Source: Saliphagus infecundisoli
GTDB taxonomy: Archaea > Halobacteriota > Halobacteria > Halobacteriales > Natrialbaceae
Length of the DNA: 46,271 bases
NCBI RefSeq assembly: GCF_020177375.1
Contig: NZ_JAIWHV010000028.1
Location: 1-46,271, forward strand
Direction: 5' to 3'
Numbering within the stretch: position 1 is the first letter of the stretch; the number at the start of each line of letters is the position of its first letter. A model generated the notes under the pieces. It saw only the letters and a list, made by a program, of their open reading frames with translations, did not search any database and had not been told where the DNA came from. The position numbers and the translations under genes are program-made. Positions 8,776-16,896 of this stretch are shown here, in pieces.

Positions 8776-9417
8776 TTATGCGCTCGACCGCCGATACGCG
8801 TCATAGAAAGCGGGGAGTCCAAGTGGAAACGCGAGGACGCCGAATGCAGCCTCAACGTAGATGCTGAGTGGCGAATCACGTAAGAGAAGAATGGATCCGA
8901 CGGCCCCCACGAACGCGACGGCGTACGCGAGATCACTCCACACAGGGTCGTACGTTGAACAGTAGAGCCAGCAGACGAAGGTATATGAAGGTGCATTCCA
9001 CGTCGCCGGCATTAGCTTCGGCCAGAAGAATCGGCAGTACGTCGTCCAGGCTAACATCGACAATGTGGGGAGCGCGATCAGCCACATTGTACCGCCTCGT
9101 CGCCACCGAACTCTGAGTTGTTCGTAGCCCCAGAGGAACAAGGCAGGAAAACCAGCAATCCACAGCCAGATGCCGACGGAATAGCTGACGGGCCAGTGCT
9201 CGATCCGTGGCTGCGTGATAGGTAGCCGGTACGATGGGGGCAGCGAGAACCAGGGGAATGACGGATCAGGTACTGGGTTTGTGAACAGAGCTAGAAAACA
9301 GAGACCTGTTCCGACGACGAGACCATACAGGGCATACTTGGTGTACCGCTGGAGCCAGAGTGGAAGCGAACGCTCGTTGCCCGCTTGAACGGTCATTGCT
9401 GGAATGCTTTGAGCCAT
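8776..9417 (-). CDS. Uncharacterised six-helix membrane protein
   Basis: 213 aa. Hydrophobic segments are at about residues 25-48 (KYALYGLVVGTGLCFLALF), 80-97 (VGIWLWIAGFPALFLWGY), 112-132, 158-178 (DLAYAVAFVGAVGSILLL) and 185-205. An extracellular-type Pro-rich loop lies between the first two helices. I do not recognise a named family. It is transcribed leftward, away from the following intergenic hairpin, and its start at 9417 is followed by a conventional N-terminus. The DoxX remnant lies 62 bases downstream on the same strand, so the two may once have been co-transcribed. Confidence 0.6.
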   Translation of the reverse strand: MAQSIPAMTVQAGNERSLPLWLQRYTKYALYGLVVGTGLCFLALFTNPVPDPSFPWFSLPPSYRLPITQPRIEHWPVSYSVGIWLWIAGFPALFLWGYEQLRVRWRRGGTMWLIALPTLSMLAWTTYCRFFWPKLMPATWNAPSYTFVCWLYCSTYDPVWSDLAYAVAFVGAVGSILLLRDSPLSIYVEAAFGVLAFPLGLPAFYDAYRRSSA

Positions 9418-9530
9418 GGTTGGTCAGTGGTGTCTCTATTCAAGATACGTTCCCCTATTTCAATGCACTTCCTATTTCGATATCAGGGTTAAAGGGGAGA
9501 CATATCATTGTGATCCAAAGTCGAGACTAA

Positions 9531-9553
9531 GACTTCGCCTAACGTGCGAAGTC
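9531..9553 (-). terminator. Hairpin downstream of the sulfatase gene
   Basis: A perfect 8-base inverted repeat, GACTTCGC and GCGAAGTC with a 7-base loop, lies about 50 bases past the sulfatase stop. It could end the leftward sulfatase transcript or be a binding site. There is only a weak T-run after it on the minus strand. Confidence 0.35.
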
Positions 9554-9603
9554 AAGTAGCTACTTAGAGAGCTATAGGACTGATATAAGATGACAACAGG
9601 AGG

Positions 9604-10953
9604 CTACATAATTCCATCAAACATTCGATCGTAATCCTGTGGTATCACCGGTCCATTGAGTAGAGGGTCGTCCGTCTCGTGCATCCACGTACTGAGCTTT
9701 GACATCAATTCAGTGCGGATCTGTGCATATGCCTCATCGTCAGCCACGTTTTCTTGTTCGTCTGGATCTGACTTGAGGTCGTAGAGTTCCTCGTATACTC
9801 GCGATGGGCGCCCGTAATGGCCGCGGACTTCACGACCAGCGAGGCTTGCGTAGACATCGTTTGGGAGAAACACCCGTGGAAGGTGCCAGAATTTCCTGAT
9901 ATACTTGAAACGGTTCGTCCTGATCGCACGCACTGGATTATACATGTCATGCCACGTGATCTCAGCGAAAATCTCGTCGCGAGGATAGTACCTAAGATCG
10001 CCATCGAAAATTGGTAAGAGGCTATGACCATCAACTTCATGCGGTACTTCGTCAGCGACGAGATCTACGAGAGTTGGCAGGATATCAACATTGCTCACCA
10101 AGTGCTCAGAGGCCATACCGGCATCAATCAATGGTGGATACCACATTAGTAAACAACCCTCAATACCGGGATCATAGCACGTCCCTTTTGCTCGCGGGAA
10201 AGCAATGCCATGTTCTGTAGTAAACAGTACAAGTGTCTCATCGTCAAGGCCAGCTGATTTGATAGCGTCAAGGATCTTTCCAACGGCGTCATCAATAGCG
10301 TACACCATTCCTCTCATCGCTGCCAAATCTTCGCGAATGCCTGATTCATCGGGCAGGAACGAAGGGATCTCGATACTATCAGGGTCATCCCCCTCGTAAC
10401 GGCCGCCAAATCCATAGAGTACGTCGCCCTCTTCCTCGTCTTCTTCCATCTCTATACGATGCGCCTCAAAGAATCCAACTGATGCGAAGAACGGAGACTC
10501 AATGCCGGCGTTCAGGTATGACGCTACCGTATCCGCAACGTCCTTTGCACGGTTAATCGAGTGGATTTCAGGGGAAACATCGGGAGAAAGGGAACCCGCC
10601 GTATGTATCTCATCGTAGCCAAGGTCGTCTGGCGTTTCGGAGATGTGCTGGAGGCCAAACAGGTGTGTCTCATAGCCGTGTTTGGAGAGTCGGTACGGTA
10701 CTGTCTGTTTGATATCGAGTTCCCAGTCAGTGTGAGCTAGCCCTAGAAGTCCGTGTCTGTGCGGGTAGAGCCCAGTAAAGAGACTACCGCGACTCGGGGA
10801 ACACTGTGGTGCGGCTGTGTAGTGGTTTACGAATCGTGCTCCCTCTTCAGCTAATTGGTCGGTATTTGGTGTCTCAATATCAACGCCATAACATCCTAAG
10901 TACTGCCCGAGGTCGTGGCAATGGATAAGGATGATGTTGGGGGAAGGTGTCAT
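9604..10953 (-). CDS. Sulfatase-family hydrolase
   Basis: 449 aa. It begins with the metal-binding pattern PNIILIHCHDLGQYLGCYG (Asp14 region) and carries the catalytic signature CSPSRGS at residues 51-57, where Cys51 is the residue normally converted to formylglycine. Later family features include LFTTEHGIAFPRAKGTCYDPG and a C-terminal substructure with YELYDLKSDPDEQENVADD. No signal peptide is seen, so it would act in the cytoplasm on an unknown sulfate ester or phosphonate-like substrate. It stands alone, with intergenic gaps of about 90-190 bases on both sides. No sulfatase-activating radical SAM gene lies in the window. Confidence 0.9.
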   Translation of the reverse strand: MTPSPNIILIHCHDLGQYLGCYGVDIETPNTDQLAEEGARFVNHYTAAPQCSPSRGSLFTGLYPHRHGLLGLAHTDWELDIKQTVPYRLSKHGYETHLFGLQHISETPDDLGYDEIHTAGSLSPDVSPEIHSINRAKDVADTVASYLNAGIESPFFASVGFFEAHRIEMEEDEEEGDVLYGFGGRYEGDDPDSIEIPSFLPDESGIREDLAAMRGMVYAIDDAVGKILDAIKSAGLDDETLVLFTTEHGIAFPRAKGTCYDPGIEGCLLMWYPPLIDAGMASEHLVSNVDILPTLVDLVADEVPHEVDGHSLLPIFDGDLRYYPRDEIFAEITWHDMYNPVRAIRTNRFKYIRKFWHLPRVFLPNDVYASLAGREVRGHYGRPSRVYEELYDLKSDPDEQENVADDEAYAQIRTELMSKLSTWMHETDDPLLNGPVIPQDYDRMFDGIM

Positions 10954-11041
10954 TGCACCATTCTACAGCAACGTCGTTTTTCACACTTATTGATTGCTTC
11001 GCCTTCCCCTGTTTCCGTAGCTTTCCGTAAGAGTATCATTG

Positions 11042-12046
11042 TTAGACCCCAAGCATCATTCGGAGCGACCCTCTGACTCCCATTGGTAGCCCGATGGCTC
11101 CGATGAAGAACGTCATGAGCCACCACCAGGTCCAGTTCAGTTCTCCCTTTGCATCAGCGAGATACCACACAATTCCTAGTGTGACAAGTAACTTGAGGAT
11201 GAACGTCGATCCCGAGAAGCCGGTCGCTTGATAGACGAGGTTCGTCACGACAAGCTTCGGCGAGTAGCCGAGGAATGTGACGCCAATGAGGTTCTGCGCT
11301 GCATCCCACATTTGCCCGAAGACGGCGAGCAGTAACAAGGGATGGCGGAGGTTCGCGACATCAACTATCTCTGCACTCCAATAATACAAGGCAGTAACGC
11401 CGAAGGCAATCCCCACCGTCGCGGCTGGGACCCAGAGACGAAGGGGGACTGACGTTGTCGTGCCGTACAGGAGTGCCCAGCTGATAGCACCAACCGCCCA
11501 GATAGTCCCGACTGTGCCGACCAGCGTTGGAATTAAGAGGACTCCTCTGTCACGGGTCACGGCTCCGACGCCGAGCACGATGACAGTGACGGCGGTGACA
11601 ACGAAGTAGATCGACGGCGTGATGAATAGGACGGCGTACTCTCCGAGTAGTCCGATATCCTCGAGTGCCCGCATTGCGCCGCCGGCGACAATGATCGGGG
11701 CGAATCCGTAGGCCAATCGGGCATCGAATGGGATGTTCAAGTGCTCGAGATACGCGCGCAGCCCGGGCAAACTGTACCCGACCGCTCCGATGTATATCAG
11801 TGTATTCACCGGATTGTACCCCCGGGCGGCGCGAATCCCTGCATGTGTCACAGGTTGGCCGGCGGCGTCAGCGACGACCGGTCCCCACAAATACTGCCAG
11901 ACGAAGCGATCGTAGATGAGCGTGGGGAAAGCGAGTAGTGCCGCACCGACGAGTACCATCGGGCCGAGAAGATACAGCCCCCACCACTCTCGAGAGCCAG
12001 TTTCAGGGAGGACCGTCTCGATCCGTCGAGTGAATGTGGTACTCAC
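11042..12046 (-). CDS. DUF63 integral membrane protein (intact copy in main copper cluster)
   Basis: 334 aa with about eight hydrophobic helices (for example LYLLGPMVLVGAALLAFPTLI, ALLYGTTTSVPLRLWV, LLLLAVFGQMWDAAQNLIGV, FILKLLVTLGIVWYLADA). It matches the archaeal DUF63 family (PF01889), which has no known function. Conserved-looking polar features within the membrane region are the GQMWDAAQN helix and the DAKGELN loop. Its start overlaps the stop of the 74-aa winged-helix gene by 4 bases, so it is the last gene of the lrp-copA-winged-helix-DUF63 transcript. Remnants of the same gene occur at 23941-24941 and 43327-43415, each time next to remnants of the same copper genes. This supports a role tied to copper handling (inference). 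Confidence 0.85.
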   Translation of the reverse strand: MSTTFTRRIETVLPETGSREWWGLYLLGPMVLVGAALLAFPTLIYDRFVWQYLWGPVVADAAGQPVTHAGIRAARGYNPVNTLIYIGAVGYSLPGLRAYLEHLNIPFDARLAYGFAPIIVAGGAMRALEDIGLLGEYAVLFITPSIYFVVTAVTVIVLGVGAVTRDRGVLLIPTLVGTVGTIWAVGAISWALLYGTTTSVPLRLWVPAATVGIAFGVTALYYWSAEIVDVANLRHPLLLLAVFGQMWDAAQNLIGVTFLGYSPKLVVTNLVYQATGFSGSTFILKLLVTLGIVWYLADAKGELNWTWWWLMTFFIGAIGLPMGVRGSLRMMLGV

Positions 12047-12267
12047 GGCTCATTCGCCTCGATTCGCCACGTCGTGCTCTTCGAGCGCGCCCACTGCTCC
12101 AGCGACACGTCCACGAGGTCATCCTGCAGTTGGCTGAGGTACTGCGCGACGGCTTTGGGTGACGCGTCAAGGTCGCGAGCGATCTCATGAGCCCGGATAT
12201 ATGTCGGTTCAGTTTCAGCTATCTCGAGCAGATACGTGCGGACCATTTGGCGTGTGATATTAGACAT
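12043..12267 (-). CDS. 74-aa winged-helix-like protein of the copA operon
   Basis: The sequence has an N-terminal helix (MVRTYLLEIAE), a helix-turn-helix-like stretch (IRAHEIARDLDASPKAVAQYLSQL) and a short C-terminal wing ending KSTTWRIEANEP. The shape is that of small haloarchaeal winged-helix proteins of unknown function. It sits 20 bases after the copA stop and overlaps the DUF63 start by 4 bases, so it is co-expressed with both. It could be a small DNA-binding modulator of the operon. A truncated copy in the second cluster keeps the same C-terminus. Confidence 0.75.
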   Translation of the reverse strand: MSNITRQMVRTYLLEIAETEPTYIRAHEIARDLDASPKAVAQYLSQLQDDLVDVSLEQWARSKSTTWRIEANEP

Positions 12268-12287
12268 GGGAAGTCGACCCCTGGCGT

Positions 12288-14894
12288 TTAGCGCAGTCGG
12301 CCTAGCAGTTCGTAGTCGTGGTCGGGCGTGTAGCGGCGGAATAGCAGGCTATTCGACAGCACGGATACCGACGAGAACGCCATCGCTGCCGCGGCCAATA
12401 CCGGCTGTAGGAGGCCAAGCGATGCCAGTGGGATTAGGGAGGTATTGTATCCGAGCGCCCACACGAGATTCTGCTTGATCTTCTGAAGTGTTGCGTCCGA
12501 GATACGGATGGCTTTCACCACGTCAAGTGGATCGTCGCGCATTAATGTGACATCCGCGGCTTCGATGGCAACGTCCGTCCCTGATCCAATGGCCGTCCCG
12601 ACGTACGCGACTGCGAGGGCCGGCGCGTCGTTGACGCCATCGCCGACCATCATGGCTTGCCGTCCTTCGTCCTGAATATTCTCGACCGCGATGGATTTGT
12701 CCTCGGGAAGCACCCCCGCACGGACGTTGTTCGGGTCGATACCCACTTGCTCGGCGACCGCGCGAGCGGTTCGCTCGTTGTCGCCCGTGATCATCATCAC
12801 ATCGATACCGCGCTTCTGAAGAGCCGTCACTGCCTGCTTCGAGCTGTCCTTCACCGTGTCGGCGTCGGCGACGACGCCCACGAGTTCACTCTCATAGGCG
12901 ACGATCATCGCTGTTTTGCCCTCGTTCTCGAGGCGTTCCATCGTCTCCTCGGCAGGCGAGGGATCGATGCCGTTGTCTCGCAGCAGCTTGCGGTTTCCGA
13001 CCAGCACTTCGCTCTCACCAACTGTCGCCCGGATTCCGTGGCCGGGGACGTTCTCGAACTCGTCGGGTTCGGTCACGTCCAGCCTGCGTTCTTCAGCACC
13101 GTCAACGATCGCTTGGGCGAGTGGATGCTCACTCCCGCTTTCGGCTGTCGCTGCCAGCCGAAGCACATTGTCCTCGGAAAGACGGTCACGGGAAGTAAGT
13201 TGTCCACCATCTGGTGTCGGTTCGCCGCCATCAGTCACTGCATTCCCATCGCTATCGAAGACGACCACGTCAGTCAGCTCCATTTCGCCTTCAGTGAGCG
13301 TACCCGTCTTGTCGAAGATCACAGTGTCAACGTCCTTTGCCCGTTCGAGGATATCACCACCCTTGAACAGGACACCGTTCTGTGCACCGATGGTTGTTCC
13401 AACCATCGTCGCAGCAGGCGTCGCCAGCCCCAGTGCACAGGGACAGGCGATGAGGACGGCGGATGCAAACACGATAACAGCGAACTCAAAGACTGAAACG
13501 GTACCACCGACTGGAGCAGGGCCGCCAGCGACTTGTCCCCACAGCGGGAGCCAGTCGACGAAGCCAGCGAGAGTTTCGGGGAACAGGAACCAGACGATGC
13601 TCCAGAGGAGCGCGTTGGCGATGACAGTGGGGACGAAGTACGCGGAGATACGGTCCGCGAGATTCTGGATGTCTGGCTGGCGGGATTGCGCTTCCTTGAC
13701 TGTCTGGACAATTTGCTGGAGCGCAGTGTTCTCTCCGACCTTTGTCGCTTGGACGATAAGGACGCCGTTCTCGTTGATCGTTGATCCGACGACCTCATCA
13801 CCTTCTTCCTTTTCTACGGGAACCGACTCGCCGGTGACCATCGACTCGTCGACGGCAGACTGGCCGTCGACGACAATCCCGTCGGTCGGGATCTTCTCAC
13901 CAGGGCGGACTTTCATTCGGCCACCGACCTCGACATCTTCGAGTGGGATTTCTTCCTCGTCCCCCTCATCGTCGACGACCGTGGCCGTCTCGGCCTCCAT
14001 CTCGAGGAGCTTCTGGAGTGCTTCCCCCGCTTGGCCTTTCGAGCGGGCTTCGAGGTAGTTCCCTAGCGTAATGAACACTAAGATGAGTGCGGCCGTGTCG
14101 AAGTACAGACCGCCAGCGATGAGACCAACCAGTACGACTACGCTGTACACGTACGCCGTGGACGACCCCAGGGCGATGAGGACGTCCATGTTGGCCCGCT
14201 TGTTCTTCACGAGTGCCTTGTAGGAGTTCTTGTAGAACTGCCAGCCGAGGATGGCCTGAACGGGCGTTGCCAGCAGGAACTCGACCCAACCAAACTCAAC
14301 GCCGAAGACGGCCTCCGGCAGGTACCCACCGCCGAGCAGGTAATTCTCAACAATGAAGAACAGCAGCGGGATCGACAGCACTGCCCCGAACACCGTCAAC
14401 CGAAACTGCTTTCGAATCTCGGCCTGTCGAGCGGCGTCTCGTCGCTCTTGATCGGACTCCTCGCTGTCGCTGTCCTCGCGAACAGCCGTGTAGCCCGCGT
14501 CCTCGATCGCGTCGTAGAGCGAGTCCCGGGAGACGTCCGCCGGATTGTACTCGACCTGTGCCTCGTCGGTGGCGTAGTTCACCTCTGCCTTAATGACACC
14601 AGGAACACTCTCGAGAGCGTCCTCGTTGGTGTCAGCGCAGTTCGCACACGTCATATCCGAGATGCCGATCGAGACCGTGGCACGCTGGGGCTCGTAGCCG
14701 GCATTCTCGATGGCATCGTAGATCTTAGCTAGCGATACCTCGTCCGGGTCATACTCGACGGAGCCCTCGTCCGTGGCGAAGTTGATATTCGCCTCCACGA
14801 CGCCCTCGAGTTTCTCCAAAGCATCCGTTATTGTCTGTGAGCAGTTCGCACAGCTCATGCCCTGGATTTCCAGGTGGGTGGTTTGCCGACTCAT
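12288..14894 (-). CDS. copA: Copper-exporting P1B-type ATPase CopA with two HMA domains
   Basis: 868 aa. It pumps Cu(I) out of the cytoplasm using ATP. Two N-terminal heavy-metal domains carry GMSCANC (Cys15, Cys18) and DMTCANC (Cys83, Cys86). The eight-helix core has the transport motif CPC at 484-486 ([11 protein letters not shown]), the actuator TGES at 354-357, the phosphorylation site DKTGT at 528-532 and the hinge [10 protein letters not shown] near the end. The CPC type is the Cu(I)/Ag(I) subgroup. It lies 87 bases downstream of the Lrp-TRASH regulator, with an inverted-repeat operator candidate between them. The 74-aa winged helix and DUF63 follow. Only a start fragment survives in the third copy of the cluster, and nothing in the second. 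Confidence 0.97.
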   Translation of the reverse strand: MSRQTTHLEIQGMSCANCSQTITDALEKLEGVVEANINFATDEGSVEYDPDEVSLAKIYDAIENAGYEPQRATVSIGISDMTCANCADTNEDALESVPGVIKAEVNYATDEAQVEYNPADVSRDSLYDAIEDAGYTAVREDSDSEESDQERRDAARQAEIRKQFRLTVFGAVLSIPLLFFIVENYLLGGGYLPEAVFGVEFGWVEFLLATPVQAILGWQFYKNSYKALVKNKRANMDVLIALGSSTAYVYSVVVLVGLIAGGLYFDTAALILVFITLGNYLEARSKGQAGEALQKLLEMEAETATVVDDEGDEEEIPLEDVEVGGRMKVRPGEKIPTDGIVVDGQSAVDESMVTGESVPVEKEEGDEVVGSTINENGVLIVQATKVGENTALQQIVQTVKEAQSRQPDIQNLADRISAYFVPTVIANALLWSIVWFLFPETLAGFVDWLPLWGQVAGGPAPVGGTVSVFEFAVIVFASAVLIACPCALGLATPAATMVGTTIGAQNGVLFKGGDILERAKDVDTVIFDKTGTLTEGEMELTDVVVFDSDGNAVTDGGEPTPDGGQLTSRDRLSEDNVLRLAATAESGSEHPLAQAIVDGAEERRLDVTEPDEFENVPGHGIRATVGESEVLVGNRKLLRDNGIDPSPAEETMERLENEGKTAMIVAYESELVGVVADADTVKDSSKQAVTALQKRGIDVMMITGDNERTARAVAEQVGIDPNNVRAGVLPEDKSIAVENIQDEGRQAMMVGDGVNDAPALAVAYVGTAIGSGTDVAIEAADVTLMRDDPLDVVKAIRISDATLQKIKQNLVWALGYNTSLIPLASLGLLQPVLAAAAMAFSSVSVLSNSLLFRRYTPDHDYELLGRLR

Positions 14895-14963
14895 TGTTGT
14901 AGTATAGGGGGTCTTCGTTTACCCCTCTTTCTGAAAGTTTTCCAAAGAACTACGGCGTTAGCT

Positions 14964-14978
14964 CTTTTGAATCGAAAG
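14964..14978. promoter_or_regulatory. Candidate copper operator upstream of copA
   Basis: CTTTTGAATCGAAAG is an inverted repeat 70-84 bases before the copA start. It is closely related to CTTTGGAATGAAAG before the HMA gene (15637) and to the sites before the two other HMA copies. A second, shorter palindrome, CTTTCTGAAAG, lies at 14927-14937. The likely binder is the neighbouring Lrp-TRASH regulator (inference). Confidence 0.5.
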
Positions 14979-14981
14979 TGA

Positions 14982-15563
14982 TCAGACGCCCTCTTCGAGG
15001 CGGTTGTACCGCTCTTTGAACCGGCTTTGACAGGATGGACAGCAAAAGTGATACACCTGACCGTCCAGACGAGCCGATCGGCCCTCACTATCGACGGTAT
15101 TGTTACATTCTGCACAGGTGAGTGCGAACTCGGTACCGTCCAGCGACGGTCGCCATTCAATGTCGTCCATCAGCGTCACCATATAGCCGATGTCGTCGTC
15201 AAGAAGTCCATCGAGCCACCGACGGACGTTCTGGACCTGGGCGCGGGCGTAGAACCAGATCTCACCGTCGGCCGTGACGAAAAGGTGCTCAACGGCATCG
15301 GCGTCCCCAACGCGGTCTTTGAGTCCGTCAACATCGTCTGCGCCCATCACCTGGACGAAAATCGGAATGCCAGCGTGAAGCTGCGATCGGTCTACGTCGA
15401 CAGTAAACCGATTGATGATACCAACTTCCTGGAGACGGGTGACGCGGTCGGAAACGGCCGGACCAGAGAGGCCAACGACCTCGCCGATGGCGCTAAACGG
15501 ATGTCTGGCGTTCTCGCCCAATAGCGTGAGAATTTCCATGTCGGTCTCGTCCAGATCTCGCAT
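14982..15563 (-). CDS. Lrp/AsnC-type regulator with C-terminal TRASH metal-sensing domain
   Basis: 193 aa from the ATG at 15563, chosen because MRDLDETDMEIL is the normal Lrp start. The upstream extension in the same frame covers the promoter repeated in the other copies. The N-terminal winged helix (SAIGEVVGLSGPAVSDRVTRL) is followed by an Lrp-type alpha/beta domain (VEHLFVTADGEIWFYARAQ). The C-terminal TRASH zinc-finger-like domain has CAEC and HFCCPSC. TRASH domains of this kind sense copper in archaea, and Lrp-TRASH proteins regulate copA in haloarchaea. It lies directly upstream of copA and is divergent from the HMA chaperone, so it probably controls both. Decayed copies are at 25054 and 43721. 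Confidence 0.92.
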   Translation of the reverse strand: MRDLDETDMEILTLLGENARHPFSAIGEVVGLSGPAVSDRVTRLQEVGIINRFTVDVDRSQLHAGIPIFVQVMGADDVDGLKDRVGDADAVEHLFVTADGEIWFYARAQVQNVRRWLDGLLDDDIGYMVTLMDDIEWRPSLDGTEFALTCAECNNTVDSEGRSARLDGQVYHFCCPSCQSRFKERYNRLEEGV

Positions 15564-15690
15564 ATAGAAAGGTTGGTCTCCACAGCAATAATCCAACGGA
15601 TAGTACTTACGCCTGCAATGGATCACACATCATCAACTTTGGAATGAAAGCAGAAAACGACAAAAAATGGGATCCCGTATCCCTACTTGT
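15564..15690. promoter_or_regulatory. Divergent promoter region between regulator and HMA chaperone
   Basis: These 127 bases separate two divergent starts and must hold both promoters. The inverted repeat CTTTGGAATGAAAG is at 15637-15650. The stretch from about 15612 to 15690 is recognisably preserved in front of the HMA copies at 25310 and 44423, although the coding sequences around them have decayed. This marks it as the control region. Confidence 0.55.
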
Positions 15691-15888
15691 ATGAGCCAGA
15701 CAATCACCGTAGAAGGTATGGCCTGCGAACACTGCGAGCAGACCGTTGAAGAGGCACTCGAAGACGTCGACGGCGCCACGAGTGCGAAGGCCGATCGAGA
15801 GACCGAATCAGCTACTATCGAGGGAGACGCAGACCCTGACGCGCTCGTTAGTGCAGTCGACGACGCTGGGTACGACGCTTCAGCCTAA
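15691..15888 (+). CDS. HMA-domain copper chaperone (CopZ-like)
   Basis: 65 aa, a single heavy-metal-associated domain. The start ATG at 15691 gives the standard beginning MSQTITVEGMACEHC. The Cu(I)-binding motif is GMACEHC (two cysteines), and the C-terminal half ends with the conserved DDAGYDA. It should bind Cu(I) in the cytoplasm and hand it to the HMA domains of CopA. It is transcribed away from the Lrp-TRASH gene through a shared promoter region. Its close relatives are the remnant at 25310 and the still open copy at 44423. Confidence 0.93.
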   Translation: MSQTITVEGMACEHCEQTVEEALEDVDGATSAKADRETESATIEGDADPDALVSAVDDAGYDASA

Positions 15889-16050
15889 CTACCACGGAGA
15901 GTCCTCCATTCTAGGCGTCACGAAACGACAGTGCTAGTTTCGACGGGCGTCGTTGCATGCACGGCGGCGAGGAGCACAACCATCAAATGGCATTGGAATT
16001 GTACTAGATGAGATGGCCCAAGACATGAGTAACGGGGGCACGGCGGTGAG

Positions 16051-16164
16051 ATGTACGGGCAGGGACGGATGTTAGAATTCTCGGAGCAGATGATTCTGGT
16101 CCAGATCGGTCAGATCTACCAGCAATACTCGTTAGACCGGCTGGATATTGCCGCGTTGGGTTGA
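16051..16164 (+). pseudogene. Short coding remnant, unknown family
   Basis: A 37-codon frame reads MYGQGRMLEFSEQMILVQ and ends SLDRLDIAALG. An MAQDMSNGG start in a neighbouring frame at about 16014 suggests one frameshift in a gene of about 50 codons. It lies in the gap between the HMA gene and the CBS gene. The family was not recognised. The reading is plausible because composition and phase are gene-like, but support is weak. Confidence 0.3.
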
Positions 16165-16311
16165 ACAAGCGATCGGCACTGCGGTCAGCATTCCAAGGGC
16201 GTGACGACAGGGGTAATCGACGTCGAATTCGTCGAGGTGGCAGCAACTGGGACGGCGATAAATCCACTCACTGATACTCTGACGCCACGAATGAGACGGA
16301 CTAATGCCCAA

Positions 16312-16808
16312 TCACTCCTGCGGCGATTCAGAATGGATGACGCTAGCGACGTTGTCTATCTGGGCCGAGACGTGCGCGCTCTCTCCCCCCAGGTGAACCA
16401 TCACGTCGTCGAGCGCGATGATGCCCGCGAGCGTTCCGTCCTCATTGACGACCGGAATGCGTCTGGCGTGTGCCTTGTCCATGTGGTGGAGGACACGCGG
16501 GAGTTTGTCATCAGTCTGAACGACGAGCGGATCGGCCGTCATCACGTCTGCCGCCGTGATCTCTGCCGGGTCGACCTCATTTGCAAAGAGGTTCGTAGGA
16601 CCGTCCGCTGCGAGCAGTTCGACAACGAGGTCCCGGTCAGTGACGATACCGATGGGTTCGTCGTTCTCTACGATGACTACGCTTCCGACGGACGGTCGAA
16701 CATCGTCTCAGCGACTTCCTGGACGGGGGTCTCAGTCCCGACAGTGACCACGTCTTTCCGTGCGATTTTCTCGATCTGCATCGGAAGGTCAGAACGCTTC
16801 GATCCCAT
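16312..16808 (-). pseudogene. Two-CBS-domain protein with a single frameshift
   Basis: The first part, from an ATG at 16808 (alternative start MQIEKIARKDVV at 16781), contains ETPVQEVAETMFDRPSEA and then meets a stop. One base later in phase it continues VVIVENDEPIGIVTDRDLV, then DVMTADPLVVQTDDKL, and ends with IIALDDVMVHLGGESAHVSAQI. Together these make a complete protein of about 165 aa with two CBS motifs, which bind adenosyl ligands and act as regulators. A one-base loss near 16680 separates the halves. It could be a sequencing error or a real mutation. It sits between the HMA gene and copB and recurs, more decayed, at 44935-45196. Confidence 0.8.
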
Positions 16809-16896
16809 AATGAAGCGTTCGGTGGCCACTCCGAAAAAGCTAACTCGAATAACAGGCAGTGGCCGTCCACCTGATTCTAGAGGGGCTTCGGAATCG

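Noticed and set aside
12916-14058. Long plus-strand Ser/Thr-rich frame within copA
   Set aside because: Antisense shadow of the P-type ATPase gene.
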